Made by a program: the position numbers and the translations under genes
NCBI RefSeq assembly: GCF_014472415.1
Contig: NZ_JACSZV010000005.1
Coordinates: 62,001 to 126,000 of the forward strand
Direction of reading: 5' to 3'
Source of the DNA: Pseudomonas sp. N40(2020)
GTDB taxonomy: Bacteria; Pseudomonadota; Gammaproteobacteria; Pseudomonadales; Pseudomonadaceae
DNA length: 64,000 nucleotides
Shown here: positions 1 through 8,924 of the stretch, piece by piece
Layout: every line of letters begins with the position of its first letter
Numbering within the stretch: the stretch's first letter is position 1
The notes under the pieces: generated by a model
Seen by the model: only the letters and a program-made list of their open reading frames with translations
Told to the model about the DNA's origin: nothing
Database searches by the model: none

Positions 1-187
1 GCACAAAACTGAATCCTGCTTCTTTGATGTGTGCGGCATCTTCGGCGGTGAAGTTCTGGATCTTCACCTGAACACCGATGGTTCTGGCGGGGAGGTTGGG
101 GAACAGTTCACTGGCGTGAACCTGCGTCGCGGCACTGAGCGCCAGTAACACTGAGGCGCTGAGCCGTTTGAGATGGGCTGATTTCAT
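1..187 (-). CDS. Exported glycoside hydrolase-like protein (N-terminal part only)
   Basis: Only the first 62 codons lie in the window; the gene runs off the left edge. The product begins MKSAHLKRLSASVLLALS, a clear Sec signal peptide ending near a HAS cleavage site. The mature part continues IGVQVKIQNFTAEDAAHIKEA and then GFSFV, which resembles the first strand and helix of TIM-barrel glycoside hydrolases found next to Pseudomonas exopolysaccharide operons (PslG-like or GH5/GH39-like). It is divergent from the wzb operon, so a matrix-trimming periplasmic hydrolase is a reasonable guess. Signal peptide is certain; family assignment is tentative because no catalytic residue is visible. Confidence 0.5.
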   Translation of the reverse strand, partial: MKSAHLKRLSASVLLALSAATQVHASELFPNLPARTIGVQVKIQNFTAEDAAHIKEAGFSFV

Positions 188-476
188 GTCGGTTCTCCCG
201 ATGGGAATGACAACGGCGAATAGTTATCTTGTTACATGAATTACGAAACTAACAACGACGCTTAGTGCGCAAATGTTATTTATTGTCAGGAAGTCATTAT
301 CCGAAAATCACAGTTATTTTTAGTCCGGTAATTCTGGTTGGGGCGCTTTTGGGCCTGTGGTACTTAATACGCTGTAGTAACAGGGCGAATCTATTTCTGA
401 GTGCATGAAGATCTAGTGGGTTCATTAAAGTTCGCTCTAGATGTTGGCAGTTTGATATTACACAGGAAAGTAAACC
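188..476. promoter_or_regulatory. Divergent promoter region of the polysaccharide operon
   Basis: This AT-rich 289 bp spacer separates the left-edge hydrolase from the wzb operon. It contains AGTTATTTTTAGTC at 312-325, a 14-mer that recurs exactly at 11573-11586 upstream of galE. A Shine-Dalgarno-like AGGAAAG at 464-470 precedes the TTG start of wzb. I did not find an ops/JUMPstart element. Confidence 0.4.
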
Positions 477-917
477 TTGTTCAAAAAGATCCTTGTCGTC
501 TGCGTGGGCAATATATGCCGAAGTCCGACAGCAGAACTTCTGCTGCGTAACGCGCTGGCGCCTTCAACGATCTCGGTGACCTCCGCAGGCCTCGCTGCAC
601 GTGTCGGCGAAGGCGTTGAAGCCTCGGCGCGGCAGGTGCTGGAGGATCACGGGCACAGTGCCCAGGGGTTTCAGGCGCGGCAACTGACAGCCGACATCGT
701 CAATGAATCAGACCTGATTCTGGTCATGGAAAAACAACACGTAAATCAAGTATTGAAAATTGCCTCTCACGCGAGAGGCAAAGTGTTTTTGCTCGGCAAG
801 TGGCAGAGCGAGCGCGAAATACAAGATCCCTATCGTCAAGGCAAGGCCGCTTTTATTCATGCCCATGCATTGATTGAAGATGCTGTCAGCTCATGGGCAC
901 AACGTCTCGCACGTTGA
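477..917 (+). CDS. wzb: Low-molecular-weight protein tyrosine phosphatase, Wzb family
   Basis: This 146-residue protein carries the PTP loop C9-V-G-N-I-C-R15-S-P (CX5R) at its N-terminus and the general-acid loop DPY near residue 117, the two hallmarks of LMW tyrosine phosphatases. Wzb enzymes dephosphorylate the tyrosine tail of the Wzc kinase, cycling it to allow polymer elongation. Here the gene lies 18 bp upstream of the wzc gene, the usual pairing. The start is TTG at 477, supported by AGGAAAG 6 bp upstream and by the short N-terminus usual in the family. Confidence 0.93.
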   Translation: MFKKILVVCVGNICRSPTAELLLRNALAPSTISVTSAGLAARVGEGVEASARQVLEDHGHSAQGFQARQLTADIVNESDLILVMEKQHVNQVLKIASHARGKVFLLGKWQSEREIQDPYRQGKAAFIHAHALIEDAVSSWAQRLAR

Positions 918-935
918 TGAATATTCTTCAGATCA

Positions 936-3185
936 GTGAATGGTAAGAACAGACTTATGCAGTTACCGTCAGTAATCGCCAGCCGTGATAACGATCAAGA
1001 CAGTATTGATCTGCTCGGCATATTCGGCAGTTTGATTGACCAGAAGTGGTTGATCGGCGCGTTCACCGGCGCCTTCATGGCCGCCGGTGTTGCCTATGCA
1101 GTGTTGGCCACGCCCGTGTACCTGGCGAACGCGCTGGTGCAGGTCGAACCGAAAAAGAACGACATGCTCGGGTTTTCCGACCTCAACAGCATGCTCGGTG
1201 GGCAATCGCCGTCGGTGACCGAAATCGGCATCATCAAGTCCCGCGCAGTGATCGGCAAAACCGTCGATGACCTGCGTCTGGATATCGATGTCACTCCCAA
1301 CCGGTTCCCGGTTATTGGCGGTTTTCTCGCCCGCCGTTATCGCGGCGAAACCGAGTTAAGCGTCGCGCCGCCGCGTTTCGGCTTCAACAGCTACGCGTGG
1401 GGCGGTGAGCGTGTGGACATCGCCCGGCTCAACCTGCCGAAAGAGCTGTTGGGCAAGAAGCTTACGCTGATCGCCGGTGAGCAAAATCACTTTCAGTTGT
1501 TCGATGAGAACGACAATTTGCTGGTCGACGGCGTCACCGGCGAAGCCTTCGCTCAAGACGGTATTGAAGGCCTGATCGCGCAGCTTTCGGCCAACCCCGG
1601 CACGCGTTTCGAAGTGGTGCGTAATCCACGGATTGTGACCATCCAGAGCTACCAGGATGCGTTGGATATCACTGAACAGGGCAAAGAGTCGGGAATTATT
1701 CGTCTGGCGCTGGCCAGCTCCGATGCGCCTGAGGCGGTGAAGATCCTCAACAAGATTGCCGCGCTCTACGTTGAACAGAACGTGCGACGCACCTCGGCTG
1801 AAGCGGCGCAAAGCCTGGCTTTTCTGCAAAGCCAGTTACCGCAGGTCAAACGCGATCTGGCCAAGGCCAGCGATGCGCTCAACGCCTACCAGACTCACGG
1901 CAAAACCGTGAATATCTCTCTGGAAACCCAATCGGTGCTCGGTCAGTCCGTGGCGCTCGAAACGCGAATTTCCGAGCTGAAAATGCAGCAGGCGGAGATG
2001 GATCGCAAGTTCACCAAGCAGCATCCGGCGTATCGCGCGTTGATGAGCCAGATCGGTGAATTGACCCAACTACAGAAGTCACTGGAAGGCAAGGTTCAGG
2101 ACTTGCCGGCCACGCAACAGGAATTGCTCAACCTGACCCGCGATGTCGAAGTGGCTTCGCAGATCTACACGCAACTGTTGAACAAATCCCAAGAGCTGGA
2201 CATCGTCCGGGCCGGCGCTGTCGGCAACGTACGTTTGGTGGATGCGGCGGATGTCGACCTGACCAGTCCGGTCAAACCGAAAAAACCTTTGATCGTGCTC
2301 ATCGCCACGTTCCTCGGCGCCTTCCTCGGCGTGGCGCTGGTGCTGCTGCGCAAATCCCTGAGCCGTGGTCTGGAAGGGCCAGAGGCCATCGAGCAACTCG
2401 GCCTGCCGGTCTATGCGTCGATTCCCTATAGCGCACTGCAACAGGAAGAGGACGGGAAAAAAGGTCGCGCTCGCGACGGTGTCGACAAACCGGCGTACCT
2501 GTTGGCATTGCGCAACCCGACGGATCTGTCCATCGAATCGATCCGCAGTCTGCGCACCTGTCTGCACTTCGCCGGCCTGGACTCGACCAACAACCGCATC
2601 ATGATTTCCGGGCCGAGCCCGCAGGTCGGCAAGACCTTCGTGTCCTCCAACCTTGCCGCCGTCATGGCGCAGAGCGGCCAGCGTGTGGTGCTGATCGATG
2701 CCGACATGCGCAAAGGGCATCTGCACAAGACCCTGAACGTACCGATCGAAAATGGTCTGTCGGACCTACTGGTCAAACGCTGCAGCGTCGAACAGGCGAT
2801 CAATAAAATTGAAGGCGCCGACCTGCACTTCATCAGTCGTGGCCAGGTACCGCCCAATCCTTCCGAGCTGTTGATGCACGCCAATTTCCGCGAGCTGCTG
2901 GCGCAACTCAGCGACATGTACGACGTAGTGATCATCGATACACCGCCGCTGCTGGCCGTGACCGACGCGGCGATTGTCGGCCGTGATGCGGGCATCAGCC
3001 TGATCGTCACGCGCTTCGGGGTGAACCCGGCCAAAGAGATCGAGTTGACCATTCGCCGCTTTGCCCAGAACGGCATCGAGCTCAAAGGCGCGGTATTCAA
3101 CGGCGTCGAGAAGCGCGCGTCCAGCTATTACGGAAACGGCGGCTACGGCTATTACAACTACGAATACGCGTCCGACAAGTCCTGA
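936..3185 (+). CDS. wzc: Polysaccharide co-polymerase / BY-type tyrosine kinase, Wzc family
   Basis: A 749-residue inner-membrane protein. Wzz-type domain: first membrane segment near residues 35-55, a long periplasmic coiled-coil part, and a second segment after PVKPKKP near 445-465. Cytoplasmic BY-kinase: Walker A SGPSPQVGKT (about 558-567), Walker A' VVLIDADMRKG (about 584), Walker B VVIIDTPPLL (about 664), and a C-terminal tyrosine cluster (YYGNGGYGYYNYEY) that is the autophosphorylation tail. It controls chain length and contacts the outer-membrane exporter. Start is GTG at 936; an in-frame ATG at 957 is an alternative. It is the partner of the upstream phosphatase. Confidence 0.95.
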   Translation: MNGKNRLMQLPSVIASRDNDQDSIDLLGIFGSLIDQKWLIGAFTGAFMAAGVAYAVLATPVYLANALVQVEPKKNDMLGFSDLNSMLGGQSPSVTEIGIIKSRAVIGKTVDDLRLDIDVTPNRFPVIGGFLARRYRGETELSVAPPRFGFNSYAWGGERVDIARLNLPKELLGKKLTLIAGEQNHFQLFDENDNLLVDGVTGEAFAQDGIEGLIAQLSANPGTRFEVVRNPRIVTIQSYQDALDITEQGKESGIIRLALASSDAPEAVKILNKIAALYVEQNVRRTSAEAAQSLAFLQSQLPQVKRDLAKASDALNAYQTHGKTVNISLETQSVLGQSVALETRISELKMQQAEMDRKFTKQHPAYRALMSQIGELTQLQKSLEGKVQDLPATQQELLNLTRDVEVASQIYTQLLNKSQELDIVRAGAVGNVRLVDAADVDLTSPVKPKKPLIVLIATFLGAFLGVALVLLRKSLSRGLEGPEAIEQLGLPVYASIPYSALQQEEDGKKGRARDGVDKPAYLLALRNPTDLSIESIRSLRTCLHFAGLDSTNNRIMISGPSPQVGKTFVSSNLAAVMAQSGQRVVLIDADMRKGHLHKTLNVPIENGLSDLLVKRCSVEQAINKIEGADLHFISRGQVPPNPSELLMHANFRELLAQLSDMYDVVIIDTPPLLAVTDAAIVGRDAGISLIVTRFGVNPAKEIELTIRRFAQNGIELKGAVFNGVEKRASSYYGNGGYGYYNYEYASDKS

Positions 3186-3223
3186 GTTTCAGCGGTTGTC
3201 CTTACTTTTGAAGTGGGTGAATT

Positions 3224-4306
3224 GTGAAGAAAATACTGCACGTGGCTGAAACGATAAAAGGTGGCGTCGCGACGGTGATCCGCACGATTTCAACGTCCCC
3301 CGAAGACGACGCTGCCAACTATCAGCTGGTCTATCTGGTCCCGCAGGATCAGGAAAAAGAACTGCACGGCATCGCACCGCAGCAGATACGTACTTTCGCC
3401 CGTACCGGGCGCAATGTGCCGTCGCTGCTGCGTTTCGCCTGGCGTCTGGCCCAGGTGATGCTCAAGGAGAAACCGGACGTGGTGCATTTGCACAGCACCT
3501 TTTCCGGGGTAATCGGTCGTTGCGTGTGTGTGCTGTTGCGACCGTGGCGCAAGCCGAAAATCGTCTACTGCCCACACGCCTTTTCGTTCCTGATGGAAAG
3601 CTCGCCGACCAAGCAGAAAGTCTATGCGTGGATCGAGCGCGTGTTGCAGAAGGTCACCGACGTGATCATTTGCGTCAGCCAGTACGAACTGGATAAAGCC
3701 GCACGGTTTGGCATTGATCGCAAGCGCATGAAGCTGATCTACAACGGCATTCATCACCGCGACGATGCGGCGAAAACCCACAATCCCGAGCCGATTCACC
3801 TGCTGTTTGTCGGCCGTCTCGACTACCAGAAAGGCTTCGACGTGTTGCTCAAGGCTTACGCCAAGGTGCAGCGCAACGATCTGAAACTGACGGTGGTGGG
3901 TAGCGCTGTCAACGAGGATGCGGTCGAGTGCCCACCCATGGACTCGGTTGAATACTTGCCGTGGGTTACGCCGAGCGAAGTGCACGCGCTGTATCAAAAA
4001 GCCGATGCGCTGATCGTCCCGAGTCGTTGGGAAGGCTTTGCCATGGTGCCGCTGGAAGGCATGGCTATGGGGCTGCCGGTGATTGCCAGCAATTGCACGT
4101 CGTTGCCCGAGTTGGTCACCGACGAAGTGTCCGGTTACGTCTTTCCCTCAGGTGACCACCAGGCACTCGCCGACGTGCTTTCGAAAATCCAGAAGCCACG
4201 GTTACTCGACCTCGGCAACGAAGGTCGCAGCATCGTCCGCGAGCGTTTCAGCGCTGCGTTGATGATTCGCCAGACCTACGATCTGTATCGCGCTCCCTCT
4301 TATTAA
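3224..4306 (+). CDS. Glycosyltransferase family 4
   Basis: A 360-residue GT-B fold enzyme. It has an N-terminal Rossmann half, a linker around residue 190 (LLFVGRLDYQKGFDVLL, typical of GT4 C-domain starts), and the nucleotide-sugar binding motif EGFAMVPLEGMAMGLPVIAS near residues 269-288, with the two glutamates of the E-x7-E signature. It should add a sugar to the lipid-linked repeat unit on the cytoplasmic face. It is the only non-initiating glycosyltransferase in this cluster, which limits the repeat to few sugars. Start is GTG at 3224. Donor sugar cannot be read from sequence; the co-located galU and galE suggest glucose or galactose. Confidence 0.88.
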   Translation: MKKILHVAETIKGGVATVIRTISTSPEDDAANYQLVYLVPQDQEKELHGIAPQQIRTFARTGRNVPSLLRFAWRLAQVMLKEKPDVVHLHSTFSGVIGRCVCVLLRPWRKPKIVYCPHAFSFLMESSPTKQKVYAWIERVLQKVTDVIICVSQYELDKAARFGIDRKRMKLIYNGIHHRDDAAKTHNPEPIHLLFVGRLDYQKGFDVLLKAYAKVQRNDLKLTVVGSAVNEDAVECPPMDSVEYLPWVTPSEVHALYQKADALIVPSRWEGFAMVPLEGMAMGLPVIASNCTSLPELVTDEVSGYVFPSGDHQALADVLSKIQKPRLLDLGNEGRSIVRERFSAALMIRQTYDLYRAPSY

Positions 4307-4321
4307 GTAGAACTCAAGCTT

Positions 4322-5434
4322 ATGAACGTAACGATTTTGCATGGCTACAGTGCGTCCAACTCCGGTGACGGCCTGCTCGTCGATCTGGCCATTGCCCTGG
4401 TGCAGCGCAACTTTGGTGATGACACCGCGATCAGCGTCGTGGCTTCCGATCCCGAGTCCTTCAGCTATTTGCCGCACCCGCGTTTTGACGCGCCGGTGAT
4501 GGCGGCCAAGGGTTTGGGCCGGGTCAAGCAAGCCGTGTTTCTCAATCAGTCCTACGCGGGGCTTGCCGATCTGTTGAAGAAAACCGATCTGATCGTTGGC
4601 GTCGGTGGCGGCTACATGCGCTCGAAAAGCGCTTTTGAACACATCAAACTGAAACTGGGCCACGCCAAGCAACTGGAAACCGCAATCCTCAGCAAAGTGC
4701 CTTCGGTGTACCTGCCGCAGAGCATCGGCCCGTTCCACGGCGAGAGCAGCAAGATCGTCGAGCATTACGCCAGCGCCGACGCAGTGTTCGTGCGCGACAA
4801 TCGCTCTTCGGCGATCTTCGATGCCTGTGAAAACGTCTACCGCGCGCCGGATCTGGCGGTGCAGTCATTGGCGAGCAAAATCCTTCTGCAACCCAAGTTC
4901 ACCCGCTGCGCCTCATCGCCGGCAACGGTCTGTGTGGTGCTGCGCAAGCCGCCAGAGTGGAGCAAGGAAAAGAAAGTCGCCTACGTGGCCAACCTGAAGT
5001 TGCTGCTGCAGCGCCTGAAAAACAAAAGCAAAGTCGTCTGCGCCGTACAAAGCGCTGTGCGTGGCAACGATGACGGTGCGTTCTATCGCGAACTTGGCAT
5101 CACCGAAGACCTGCTGTCGCTGAAGGCCACCATTGCTAAATATCAACCGGACCTGGTGATCTCCGTGCGCCTGCACGGGGCCATCGAATCGCTGCTCTCC
5201 GGCGTGCCGGCGTACCACATCAGCTACGAGCGCAAAGGCTTTGGCGCCTATCAGGACATGGGCGTCGAGGACTGGGTCATCAACGGCGGCGACATCGATG
5301 TCGACACCATCATCAACACGGTTTACGCACCGAATGCACTGTCGAATTTCGGCAAGCGCCTGACCGATACCTGCCGCGAGATCGAGGCGAAAACCGTGGC
5401 CATGGACGACATCATCAAAGGGATCGTTCGATGA
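4322..5434 (+). CDS. Polysaccharide pyruvyl transferase family protein
   Basis: A 370-residue protein of the CsaB/WcaK family (PS_pyruv_trans). The N-terminus reads HGYSASNSGDGLLVDLAI, the glycine-rich turn typical of the family; LIVGVGGGYMRS and SVYLPQSIGPFHG follow, and the C-terminal half has the ISVRLHGAIESL motif. These enzymes transfer pyruvate from phosphoenolpyruvate to a sugar hydroxyl pair, or act as sugar transferases of related fold. In this operon a ketal pyruvate decoration giving an acidic polymer is the simplest reading. Its stop overlaps the next start by four bases (ATGA), implying translational coupling with the flippase. Confidence 0.85.
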   Translation: MNVTILHGYSASNSGDGLLVDLAIALVQRNFGDDTAISVVASDPESFSYLPHPRFDAPVMAAKGLGRVKQAVFLNQSYAGLADLLKKTDLIVGVGGGYMRSKSAFEHIKLKLGHAKQLETAILSKVPSVYLPQSIGPFHGESSKIVEHYASADAVFVRDNRSSAIFDACENVYRAPDLAVQSLASKILLQPKFTRCASSPATVCVVLRKPPEWSKEKKVAYVANLKLLLQRLKNKSKVVCAVQSAVRGNDDGAFYRELGITEDLLSLKATIAKYQPDLVISVRLHGAIESLLSGVPAYHISYERKGFGAYQDMGVEDWVINGGDIDVDTIINTVYAPNALSNFGKRLTDTCREIEAKTVAMDDIIKGIVR

Positions 5435-6663
5435 TATTTCGGCTACTGCTTCGCGGCGGTGCATTAGGCGCGAAGTTTTTGCTGGTGCTGGCCATCACCC
5501 ATTTCCTCGGTTATGAGGCCCTGGGTTTTTACGGCGTGGTGGTCGCGGCGTCGTTGATCGCGTCGAAGTTCTACAGCGTCGGTTTCAGTTCCGAGATCAA
5601 TCGGTTGATCAGTGTTGGCGGCAGTTCGCGCCGGGTAGTCGACAAGGTTTTGCTGCTGTACCTGGCGGTGGGGCTGGTGTTGTCGCTGGTGACCGTGGGG
5701 ATTTACTCACTGTTCCAGCAGGTTGATGCGCCGATCGCGCTGATCGCTTGTGTGACGCTGGTGTTGCTCACCGAGCACCTGTCGTTCGAAATCCACTCGT
5801 TCGTGTTTTCCGCACAGAAAGCCACGGCGGGTGCGTTGCTGTTTTTCATCAAGACCGGCCTGTGGGCGTTGTTGGCCGTGGGCGGGATGATGCTCGGCTG
5901 GGTGTCGGGCGTCGCCAGTGTGTTGTGGCTGTGGGTCGCCGCCAACGTGCTGGTGATCATCGCGGGTTACTTGATTGTGGTGAGAGTTCATCACGGGCGA
6001 GAAGCCGGGACGCTGGCTACGGGCGCCGTGTGGAAGGCCGGGTTGCCGTTCTATCTCGGCACCGGGTTGATCGCGTTGAGTCAGTACGCCGAGCGCTTTC
6101 TGATCATCGACCTTGAACCCTACGCCAGCCTCGGTAAATACGTGTACGCGTGGTCGGCAGCCAACACCTTGCAGGCGTTGTCTTACGCGGTGGTGGCGGT
6201 GGTCGGCATTCCGGTGCTGGCCAAGCGTTTTCAGGCGGATCAACAGGCATTCACGGTCAAGCAACTGTTCGTGAACAAATGGGTTGCACGCTCGCTGGTG
6301 GTCTCCGCTGCCGTGGCGGTGGCGATTTATCTGTTCTTCAACATCGTGCTCGATTACGTCGCCACCAGCGTGCCGCGTCCGGATAACGCGCTGCTTGCCG
6401 TGCTGATTTTCTCCTTCGCCCTGCGTGCGATTGGCGACATCGTCTGGGGCGGGTTGATCGCTTCGAAAAACAGTCGGGTGTCACTCGCCAGTGCGGCGAT
6501 CTGCTTGCTGGTTTCGGTGCCGGTCAGTTACGTGCTGATCAAGCACTATTCGATCTATGGCGCGGCCTGGGGCAACGTCTTCGCGATCATTGTGCAACTC
6601 GGCGTGATTGCTCTGTTGACCCGCGTGACCGGCACGAAAAAGGCTGCCGTGTCATGGGCCTGA
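5431..6663 (+). CDS. Polysaccharide flippase (Wzx-like, MOP superfamily)
   Basis: A 410-residue very hydrophobic protein with about 12 predicted membrane segments. It opens with MIFRLLLRGGALGAKFLLVLAITHFLG, a start like those of MOP-family oligosaccharide flippases, and has a YLGTGLIALSQYAERFLI region typical of the middle of such proteins. It should flip the undecaprenyl-linked repeat unit to the periplasm. It overlaps the pyruvyl transferase by four bases and the next gene by ten, so the three form one transcription and translation unit. The family is assigned from topology, motif flavour and context. Confidence 0.75.
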   Translation: MIFRLLLRGGALGAKFLLVLAITHFLGYEALGFYGVVVAASLIASKFYSVGFSSEINRLISVGGSSRRVVDKVLLLYLAVGLVLSLVTVGIYSLFQQVDAPIALIACVTLVLLTEHLSFEIHSFVFSAQKATAGALLFFIKTGLWALLAVGGMMLGWVSGVASVLWLWVAANVLVIIAGYLIVVRVHHGREAGTLATGAVWKAGLPFYLGTGLIALSQYAERFLIIDLEPYASLGKYVYAWSAANTLQALSYAVVAVVGIPVLAKRFQADQQAFTVKQLFVNKWVARSLVVSAAVAVAIYLFFNIVLDYVATSVPRPDNALLAVLIFSFALRAIGDIVWGGLIASKNSRVSLASAAICLLVSVPVSYVLIKHYSIYGAAWGNVFAIIVQLGVIALLTRVTGTKKAAVSWA

Positions 6664-7757
6664 AGCTGCCGTGCATCGAGTTTCGTGGCAAGAAACTTGA
6701 TTCGTACGTCTCGTTCCTGATCCTCTTCACCGGGTTGTTTCTGTCGGTGGCCATGCCACTGCTGATCCCCCGTGATCCCGGCCCGGATGCCATGACGTTG
6801 TGGTCGTCCTACGCCCGCGCCGACAACTGCAATTTCTGGAACCCGTTCTCGCCGGATCGCTCGTCCTACGAGTGTTCGGCATTCCTGCTGCGGCCCACCG
6901 GGATCAACCTGACCAATGCCTGGGCCTATGGCATGTTCTGCAACTTTTTCCTCACGGCGATTCCGGTTGTGGTGTTCCGGCGCATGCCGCTGGCGATTTT
7001 CGGCACCCTGTGTCTGTGGGGCATCGTGCGCTCGTTTTTCCTGGAAAACCTGACCAAGGAAATCATCGTGTCGGTGGCGGTGCTGAGCATTTTGCTCAGC
7101 TCGTTGACGCGCAAATATCGTGGCGGTTTTTTTCTCTCGGCGGTGATCTACGGCGTGCTGATCCGGCCTTACTGGATTCTGTTTTCGCTGTCGTGGGTCG
7201 GCGTCTGCGTGATGAAGAAGTACGTGTCGCGTTTCACCTTTTTCCTGATGCTGTTCCTGTTCTACCTGGCGGTGGCCATGGCGATCCAGGTGGCGCTCGG
7301 GTTTCCGGTGTCGTCGATTCGCGCCAGCAACAACGAGCTGCGCACGGCGGGGGAGGAGGGCTCGAAGTCGTTGATCGTGTCCTGGCTCAGCGGCAGTGAC
7401 TTCGTCTCGCAAGCGCTGGACTCGATGATCATCTTCTTCCGGCTGTCGTTCCCGGTGGAGCTGATTCTGCTATCGGGGCCGGGCCAGGTGATCTTTGTGG
7501 CGTTGATGATCATGACCGCGCTGCTGCTGTTCAAAGTCATCACCTCGACCGATTACAAAGGCGCGCCGATCCAGACCAAACCCAAGGAACTGATCGCGAT
7601 TCCGCTGGCGTTTTTGCTGGTGCAAGGCTTGTTCGAGCCGGACTTCGGCTCTTTCGCCCGGCACTTCTCGATGGTGGTGCCGGTGCTGTTTGTCGGCTTG
7701 GGATTGATGCTGCGCGCGAACAAACCGGTGCAGGTTGAATCAAGAATTCTGAATTGA
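6654..7757 (+). CDS. Polytopic membrane protein, candidate polysaccharide polymerase (Wzy-like)
   Basis: A 367-residue integral membrane protein with roughly 9-11 hydrophobic segments and a longer hydrophilic loop near residues 215-240 (SIRASNNELRTAGEEGSKSL). No family signature was recognised. Wzy polymerases are poorly conserved and are usually identified by topology and position; this is the only unassigned polytopic protein between the flippase and the acyltransferase, so it is the best Wzy candidate in the cluster. It overlaps the flippase gene by ten bases. Confidence 0.55.
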   Translation: MGLKLPCIEFRGKKLDSYVSFLILFTGLFLSVAMPLLIPRDPGPDAMTLWSSYARADNCNFWNPFSPDRSSYECSAFLLRPTGINLTNAWAYGMFCNFFLTAIPVVVFRRMPLAIFGTLCLWGIVRSFFLENLTKEIIVSVAVLSILLSSLTRKYRGGFFLSAVIYGVLIRPYWILFSLSWVGVCVMKKYVSRFTFFLMLFLFYLAVAMAIQVALGFPVSSIRASNNELRTAGEEGSKSLIVSWLSGSDFVSQALDSMIIFFRLSFPVELILLSGPGQVIFVALMIMTALLLFKVITSTDYKGAPIQTKPKELIAIPLAFLLVQGLFEPDFGSFARHFSMVVPVLFVGLGLMLRANKPVQVESRILN

Positions 7758-7769
7758 GGCAGGTGCTTT

Positions 7770-8807
7770 ATGTCGAGCAAGAAAAAGTCCCTGGAGATCG
7801 AAACCCTGCGTGGCCTGGCGTGCCTGCTGCTGGTGCTCTATCACGTCATCGGCCCGTTGGGCGGTGGTTTGAAGATTGATCTGGGCTCGCCGTTCCGGGT
7901 GCTCGCCGACTCGATGGTGTACGTACGCATGCCGCTGTTCACCTTCATTTCCGGCTACATCTATTCCATCTACAAAATCCGCGGCAATGACTTTTCGACG
8001 TTCTTTTCCGGCAAGGTGCGGCGGTTGATCGTGCCGTTGTTTTGCGTGGGCGTGCCGTTCTCGGTGTTGCAAGCGGTAGGGCCGGGGGTGAACAAGGATG
8101 TCGGTGTGATGGACGCGTTGTTGTCGTTCTGGGTGCCGATCAATCACTTCTGGTTCTTGCAGGCGGTGTTCATCATTTTCATGTTCGTCGGCCTGTTGGA
8201 GTGGCGTGGCCTGTTGCGTTCGGCGACCCGCTTGTATCTGCTGTTTGCCTTTGCGGCCGTGGTATTTCTGCTGCCGCCGTTCACGTTCGACGCGTTCGGC
8301 ATCAACGGCGCAATCTATCTGCTGCCGTTTTTCGTGGCGGGGATGATTGGCCAGGAAAACGTCAGCCAGTTGAAGCAGACGTTTAAGGTGATCGGCCCGT
8401 TGGTGTTTGTGTTGATCTCGCTGACGCTGTTGTATGTGGCGGCGGTGGATCGCGAGTTGATTGTTGATCGCCGTAGTCTGATCGGTCTGACCGTGGGCTG
8501 CGTGTCCTGCTTCGCGCTGCTGTCCAGTGACATGCGCTCGAAGTGGCTGACCTGGCTGGGCGGTTATTCCTATGCGATTTTCCTGTTCCATGTCTTGTTC
8601 GCGGCCACCTCGCGGTTTGTACTGGGGCGCCTGGGCGTGAAGGATGAGAGCCTGCTGGTATTCGGTGGTGTGGCGTGCGGTTTGCTCGGGCCGGTGGTGT
8701 TGTCGATGATTTTCAGTCGGTTCAATTTCACTTCCGTGCTGTTTTTGGGTGAGCGTGCGGCGAGTAAAAAACCGCCGGCGACCATCACTCCGGTGGTGCA
8801 GGCCTGA
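7770..8807 (+). CDS. Acyltransferase family 3 membrane protein
   Basis: A 345-residue protein with about ten membrane segments. It begins with the family pattern IETLRGLACLLLVLYHVIG and continues RMPLFTFISGYIYS, the conserved RxPLF-F-SGY block; the early histidine of LYHV is the family's essential residue. Such proteins O-acylate (acetyl or succinyl) sugars of extracellular polysaccharides from the inner membrane. A SGNH hydrolase follows 117 bp downstream, a common companion of these acyltransferases. It lies 12 bp after the putative polymerase gene. Confidence 0.87.
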   Translation: MSSKKKSLEIETLRGLACLLLVLYHVIGPLGGGLKIDLGSPFRVLADSMVYVRMPLFTFISGYIYSIYKIRGNDFSTFFSGKVRRLIVPLFCVGVPFSVLQAVGPGVNKDVGVMDALLSFWVPINHFWFLQAVFIIFMFVGLLEWRGLLRSATRLYLLFAFAAVVFLLPPFTFDAFGINGAIYLLPFFVAGMIGQENVSQLKQTFKVIGPLVFVLISLTLLYVAAVDRELIVDRRSLIGLTVGCVSCFALLSSDMRSKWLTWLGGYSYAIFLFHVLFAATSRFVLGRLGVKDESLLVFGGVACGLLGPVVLSMIFSRFNFTSVLFLGERAASKKPPATITPVVQA

Positions 8808-8819
8808 GAATGCTAAAAG

Positions 8820-8895
8820 CTTCGCGAGCAGGCTCGCTCCCACACTGGATCTGTGTCTACACACGATCACTGTGGGAGCGAGCCTGCTCGCGAAG
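8820..8895. repeat. REP-type inverted repeat pair (REPIN)
   Basis: Two perfect 25-bp arms, 8820-8844 and 8871-8895, are reverse complements with a 26-bp spacer. The arm contains GAGCAGGCTCGCTCCCAC, the widespread Pseudomonas REP sequence. It separates the acyltransferase and SGNH genes and may act on mRNA stability. Related copies occur at 18063, 41681 and 57499. Confidence 0.93.
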
Positions 8896-8924
8896 GGGCC
8901 ACTACGGACTAAAGGAAATTTTGC